The notes under the pieces: generated by a model
What the model was told of the DNA's origin: nothing
Seen by the model: the letters and a program-made list of their open reading frames with translations, nothing else
Databases searched by the model: none
Source of the DNA: Pleurotus djamor
Lineage: Eukaryota > Basidiomycota > Agaricomycetes > Agaricales > Pleurotaceae
NCBI GenBank assembly: GCA_029747585.1
Contig: JAPEVF010001267.1
Coordinates: 1-11,698, forward strand
Reading direction: 5' to 3'
Length of the DNA: 11,698 nucleotides
Translations under genes and position numbers: made by a program
In this document: positions 8,369-11,698 of the stretch, piece by piece
Layout of the letters: every line of letters starts with the position of its first letter
How positions within the stretch are numbered: position 1 is the stretch's first letter

Positions 8369-9386
8369 TCAACCGAGAAGAGCGACCTTGGTCNTTTTTC
8401 TTCTTTTTGGAGTTGTTGGAGAAGCTACGCCAACTGTCCACGCGCTGTTCCCTGGTATCTGAGTATAAAACAGTTCGTTAGCAGTGGTGGATGGCTAACA
8501 GAGAATGTGTGGAGTTATACCTTCCCAGACCTTGTCATCTTCTGCCTTTCGTTTCTTAGCAGCGACTTCGTCATCTTTCTTCTTGGCTTCGAGACCTTCG
8601 TTTGCGAGGTTCATCTTGATCGCTCTGGAATTATATCAGCTCCAAGTCTATATCATGGCAACCAAAAAGATAGAGGCGTACTTCCGTCGCCTGACTTCCT
8701 CTTCTATCAACATATCCTTCGCTTGTTGCTTTAGTCGAGCCTTGTATGGTGGTTTCAGCGCGAGAACACGAGGGTCGTTGAGCGGGGTTGACGCAGGGAG
8801 TTCTACGGATTTCAGGACAAGGATACGGGCTTGATTTAATACAGCATCGAGTTCTTCACGTTTGGCTTTGTCTGCCAGCTCGGATTCCGCCTATGATAGA
8901 GTGATAGAGTCAGAATCAATCTCGACCAGTCTCGCGTACAGGATCGTACTTTCTTCAGCAAGTCGAAGGCCTCTGGGGCACGTTCATGGGGACACTTATC
9001 TGGATGGATGACTAGCGTTCGGGAAATGCAGGGGTCGCGTTCGCAAGTGAGTACAACAAGAAATTGCGAGATAGCCTGACCATACATAATGACAATTGTC
9101 TGTATTTCTTCTTTATTTCTTCTGCTGTTGCTGTCTCATCCAAGTCTAGCATTTCGTATGGACTAGAAGTGTACAAGATAACCAAATCGATATATCAGCA
9201 TGAAAAAAGTAAAAATAGAGAGGAAAAAGCTGATGCGTACTTGAGCTTGAAAGCTTTCAGAATTCGCTCGACTTCGACTTCGCGTTGGAAAGCTGAAGCT
9301 TCTCTGCTGAGGAGTTTCTCGATTTCAGCGAGGTCACCGCCATCCTTTGCTGGTGCTTTGGACGAAGAGGCTTGGGAACTGGACAT
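8369..9386 (-). CDS. DNAJC8: DNAJC8/Spf31-like J-domain splicing-associated protein
   Basis: Six exons: 9386-9241, 9162-9086, 9011-8950, 8890-8682, 8624-8521, 8458-8369, with introns of 78, 74, 59, 57 and 62 nt; about 228 aa. The N-terminal helix (EIEKLLSREASAFQREVEVE) is the family signature. The J domain starts at NPYEMLDLDE (49-58) and has KKKYRQLSL and the catalytic HPD at 77-79 (split by introns 1 and 2), then PHERAPEAFDLLKKAE. A long charged helical region with KKRKAEDDKVWE and a Lys-rich end follows. DNAJC8 (S. pombe Spf31) stimulates Hsp70 and is associated with spliceosomal complexes in the nucleus. N8394 sits in the final Lys-coding A run. Skipping it gives ...KTKVALLG and a stop at 8369; counting it shifts the frame and extends the protein to a TGA at 8322. 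I chose the first. Confidence 0.9.
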
Positions 9387-9517
9387 GACTGAGCAGGTGG
9401 ATTGTCGTAAGGGTTGCTTCGAGCGTTGGCGCTGGAAGACTTGACGCAGACGAGCGCTTGGCTGTCCAATATCTTCCGTCTTGTCGCCGCGACGCGTTCG
9501 GCTCGGTGCAGCTGAAC
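9387..9517. promoter_or_regulatory. Bidirectional DNAJC8/COX11 promoter with CCAAT box
   Basis: 131 bp between divergent start codons. A CCAAT pentamer at 9466-9470 lies 48 bp upstream of the COX11 ATG. CCAAT is the binding site of the HAP/NF-Y complex, a regulator of respiratory genes in fungi, so it fits a COX11 promoter; function is inferred. No TATA box is seen. Confidence 0.4.
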
Positions 9518-10602
9518 ATGTCTTTCTTTACACCATTCCGATGCGCTAGACAACAATTGGTTTGATCATTGACGATTCTGTGCCTATTCGTGAACTTATA
9601 CACGTTCTATAGGGATCAGTGTTCGGTCACTCTACACCGACACAACAATGGAATACTCTTCGGTGTCGTTCAACGATATTTAATCCTACTTCACCAGCCA
9701 ATGGGTCGCGATTCTTCTTTACTACTAAAAATGCCGCGCNAAAAGCCTCGTATGACGAGGGAGGAAATGTACAAAGCCAAGAACCGAACCTTGCTGATGT
9801 ACTCCTCTGCCGTGGTACGCATCATATTCCGTTTTAACACGAGTTTTCCCTACATTAATGATCAGATTATCACAGCAGTAGGTGTGACGTATGCTGCTGT
9901 CCCATTGTACAGAATGTTCTGTGCGGCGACTGGTTTTGCGGGCACTCCGAAAGTTGGAACGGGCAGGTTCGAGTCCGCACGGCTTGTTCCTGTGGACGAT
10001 GCAAGACGGATCAAAGTCCATTTTAACGCGGACAAGTCTGGGGCTCTGCCATGGACATTCACACCGCAGCAGAAATTCGTGAGCGTACTTCCGGGGGAGT
10101 CCAGTCTCGCGTTCTACACTGCTCAGAACAACAGCTCGGAAGATATTATCGGTATTGCCACTTACAATGTAACACCTGATCGCGTGGGTCTCGTCTTCAT
10201 CTACATAGACGCGTCTTCTGAAGAACGGCTTACTTTAGGTTGCCCCCTACTTCTCCAAAGTAGAATGCTTTTGCTTTGAGGAACAGAAACTACTAGCTGG
10301 CGAGGAAGTTGACATGCCCCTCCTTTTCTTCATTGACAAGGACATCCTTGATGACCCTTCGTGTCGAAACGTAGATGATGTCGTCCTGTCATATACATTC
10401 TTCCGGTAGGACCTTATCTCCTTTTCTTGTTCCGTTGATGATTTACGTCGTGTGTAGTGCTCGCCGCAATCGACAAGGACATTTAGAGCCTGATGCTCCT
10501 GATGCAGTGGTTCAGCAATCTCTGGGCTTTGACAAGTACGAACACAGTCCCAAGGCTGAGGACCGTCGTGAGATAGAGAGTAATTCTGTAGCACCAAAGT
10601 AA
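9518..10602 (+). CDS. COX11: Cytochrome c oxidase copper chaperone Cox11
   Basis: Five exons: 9518-9559, 9613-9814, 9866-10183, 10239-10405, 10458-10602, with introns of 53, 51, 55 and 52 nt; about 290 aa. Exon 1 (MSFFTPFRCARQQL) and the start of exon 2 (RCRSTIFN...SRFFFTTKNAA) form an Arg/Ser-rich mitochondrial presequence. One transmembrane helix spans intron 2 (LLMYSSAV joined to IITAVGVTYAAVPLYR, about 74-93). The soluble domain contains C100 (YRMFCAATGF) and the copper-binding CFCFEEQ (C197, C199), then VDMPLLFFID and a final YTFF-R. Cox11 inserts copper into the Cu(B) site of cytochrome c oxidase subunit 1 from the inner membrane, on the intermembrane-space side. N9740 must be skipped to keep presequence and mature domain in one frame. 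The exon 1 donor (GTTTGA) is weak, so the first 14 residues are less sure. A GTGGGT donor opens intron 3. Confidence 0.92.
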
Positions 10603-10768
10603 CTCGAGTATTTCTCTCTTAAATCCATAAATTCGACAATGAAGTTTGCTTCCGTGATGTGTCTTGGCGTAAGCGCCAACCAAGCGCCAACATTCCTTGG
10701 GCAGCTTCAAAGTTGTTCCTCACAACCCATCATGAGGAAGACCCACGTCTAAAATTGCTCTCGGAAAT
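10603..10768 (+). promoter_or_regulatory. COX11 3' flank and carnitine acetyltransferase promoter with TTGGCG palindrome
   Basis: 166 bp between genes on the same strand. A perfect inverted repeat, TTGGCG (10664-10669) and CGCCAA (10674-10679) with a TAAG loop, is followed by a direct second copy of AAGCGCCAAC (10671-10680 and 10682-10691). Three closely spaced copies of one hexamer about 80-100 bp before the ATG look like a transcription factor site; the factor is unknown. Confidence 0.4.
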
Positions 10769-11555
10769 ATGAGTCGGTATATCAACCGCGCCAGCCGAAT
10801 CATCCCATCCCACCCAAAAGCTACGCAGATGCGCTCAAACTCCAGTGCACCCGCGTCAACCGTGACGAACAATCTCCCCCGTCTCCCGATTCCGCCTCTT
10901 CGGAAAACGCTGGATCGTTACCTCAAGTCCATAGAACCGTTTCTGCTAGAGGACGAGGCGAATGGCGGGCAGCCATTTAGCGAAGCTTATGCTCTTCGAG
11001 CCAAGTGGGCCGACGAGTTTGAGCAAGGTATTGGCAAGGAGTGTCAAGAACGCTTGATCGGTGTGTAATTAATTGCAGCTTCGCAATGGAAATTGGTGGA
11101 TTGACATTATGAGATAGCATTGGATAAGAGGTCTCCTCATAATTGGCTCGACGACAACTTCTGGCTCGATAAAGCGTACTTGGAATGGAGGGCTCCTTTG
11201 CTCGTTAACTCGAATTGGTGGTTGGTGTTTACCCATGACAAAACAGTGCCGCAAGAGTTGATGGGCTCGAAGGGCATCACTCCGTGGCAGGTTCGTAGAG
11301 CTGCATGGCTAGCTCATCGCACATTACAGTATAGACAAAACATTGCAGAGTAAGTACACTCGAAACATCCCTAGCCTTGGTCGCGCGACTCATGTTTCTC
11401 GCTTCGCCCACAGGGCTGTCGCGCCTGACAATACGAGGACAGGTTCGTTTCTTGTCAAGTATTGCTCTGCTTCCGATCTGTGACAATGACGCAATTAGGC
11501 ATCTGGCTACGTGAATCCGTCGCTCGCGTTTTTCAGCGTTTGTAGAATACCTCAA
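10769..11555 (+). CDS. Carnitine O-acetyltransferase, N-terminal part only, interrupted
   Basis: Exons: 10769-11060, 11118-11349, 11414-11442 and 11499 onward, with introns of 57, 64 and 56 nt, all frame-consistent. The N-terminus (MSRYINRASRIIPSHP) is basic and could be a mitochondrial presequence. A second Met at 21 would give a shorter form, as in the dual-targeted yeast Cat2; that is inference. Family motifs: LPRLPIPPLRKTLDRYLKS, WADEFEQGIGKECQERL, then NWLDDNFWLDKAYLEWRAPL and VNSNWWLVF, ITPWQVRRAAWL and PDNTRTGIWLRESVARVF. The enzyme transfers acetyl groups between CoA and carnitine for shuttling between peroxisome, mitochondrion and cytosol. A five-T run (11529-11533) shifts the frame to a TAG at 11541+; with four Ts the family-like VFSVCRIPQ would follow. 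Family similarity then ends near 11555. The catalytic His region and C-terminal half are absent. Confidence 0.8.
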
Positions 11556-11562
11556 AAATCTC

Positions 11563-11698
11563 CGGGTCCAGTTCAAGCGCCGCTGTATTGTATGCTGTAA
11601 TGGCGCGTTGAATAGCTTTACATCTTGTTTGCAAAGATTTAGCTATGTGGGTCCGAAGCTTGTATCCTGATGAACATTTAGATAAGTACCAGCGTCGT
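11563..11698 (-). mobile_element. Fragment resembling KDZ-transposon-associated coding sequence
   Basis: The minus-strand frame entering from the right edge (codons from 11697) reads RRWYLSKCSSGYKLRTHI, AKSLQTRCKAIQRAITAYN and TAALELDP, then runs to a stop at 11533. From memory, this resembles the conserved helical segment with KLRT, LQ.R..AI..A...YN and ALDP found in large basidiomycete proteins associated with Kyakuja-Dileera-Zisupton (KDZ) transposons. Resemblance ends after LDP, near 11563; the last nine codons overlap carnitine acetyltransferase sequence on the other strand. No terminal inverted repeat or target duplication can be seen because the element leaves the window. Family assignment is from pattern memory only. 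Confidence 0.5.

Noticed and set aside
9569..9730. Starting COX11 at 9569 in the mature-domain frame
   Set aside because: That N-terminus (TILCLFVNLYTFYRDQC) does not resemble a presequence; exon 1 at 9518 plus skipping N9740 gives a typical mitochondrial presequence.
1..11698. CRISPR array, tRNA, rRNA, viral genes or a secondary-metabolite cluster
   Set aside because: No spaced repeats, no cloverleaf-like tRNA sequence noticed, no rRNA motifs, and the genes are unrelated housekeeping functions of a fungal nucleus.

Overview
The window reads as a gene-dense stretch of a basidiomycete fungal nuclear genome, probably an agaricomycete. The evidence is eight protein genes on alternating strands, separated by only about 100-200 bases. 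Nearly all are split by 47-78 nt spliceosomal introns with GT...AG ends, and the encoded proteins are eukaryotic housekeeping proteins of fungal type. I see no bacterial operons, rRNA, tRNA or CRISPR. The species cannot be named from this sequence.

Layout, left to right: (1) 97-2612, minus, a seven-exon SH3-PX-BAR sorting nexin of the SNX9 type; (2) 2721-about 3468, plus, a basidiomycete-style coiled-coil protein, divergent from (1); (3) about 3466-6078, minus, a Sad1-type SUN-domain inner nuclear membrane protein; (4) 6274-7054, plus, RMI1 of the RecQ-Top3-Rmi1 complex; (5) 7244-8190, plus, a disordered acidic protein with two SUMO-interacting-like motifs, a KEN box and a D-box-like motif; (6) 8369-9386, minus, a DNAJC8/Spf31 J-domain protein linked to the spliceosome; (7) 9518-10602, plus, COX11, the mitochondrial Cu(B) assembly factor; (8) 10769-about 11555, plus, the N-terminal part of a carnitine O-acetyltransferase; (9) about 11563-11698, minus, a fragment resembling KDZ-transposon-associated basidiomycete proteins.

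The genes do not form a pathway. Two places do not look like ordinary chromosome. Near 3460-3470 the convergent coiled-coil and SUN genes meet tail to tail, with neither stop codon nor 3' UTR, and the SUN domain loses its C-terminal third. This fits a deletion or an assembly misjoin. Near 11555-11565 the carnitine acetyltransferase reading stops making family sense and transposon-like coding sequence begins on the other strand, again an insertion or a chimeric join. Three Ns are present (6556, 8394, 9740). At 8394 and 9740 the correct protein frame returns only if the N is skipped, so these two probably mark length ambiguity and the draft likely contains small indels.

Exon models below come from reading splice sites and protein continuity by eye. 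They are internally frame-consistent but have no transcript support.
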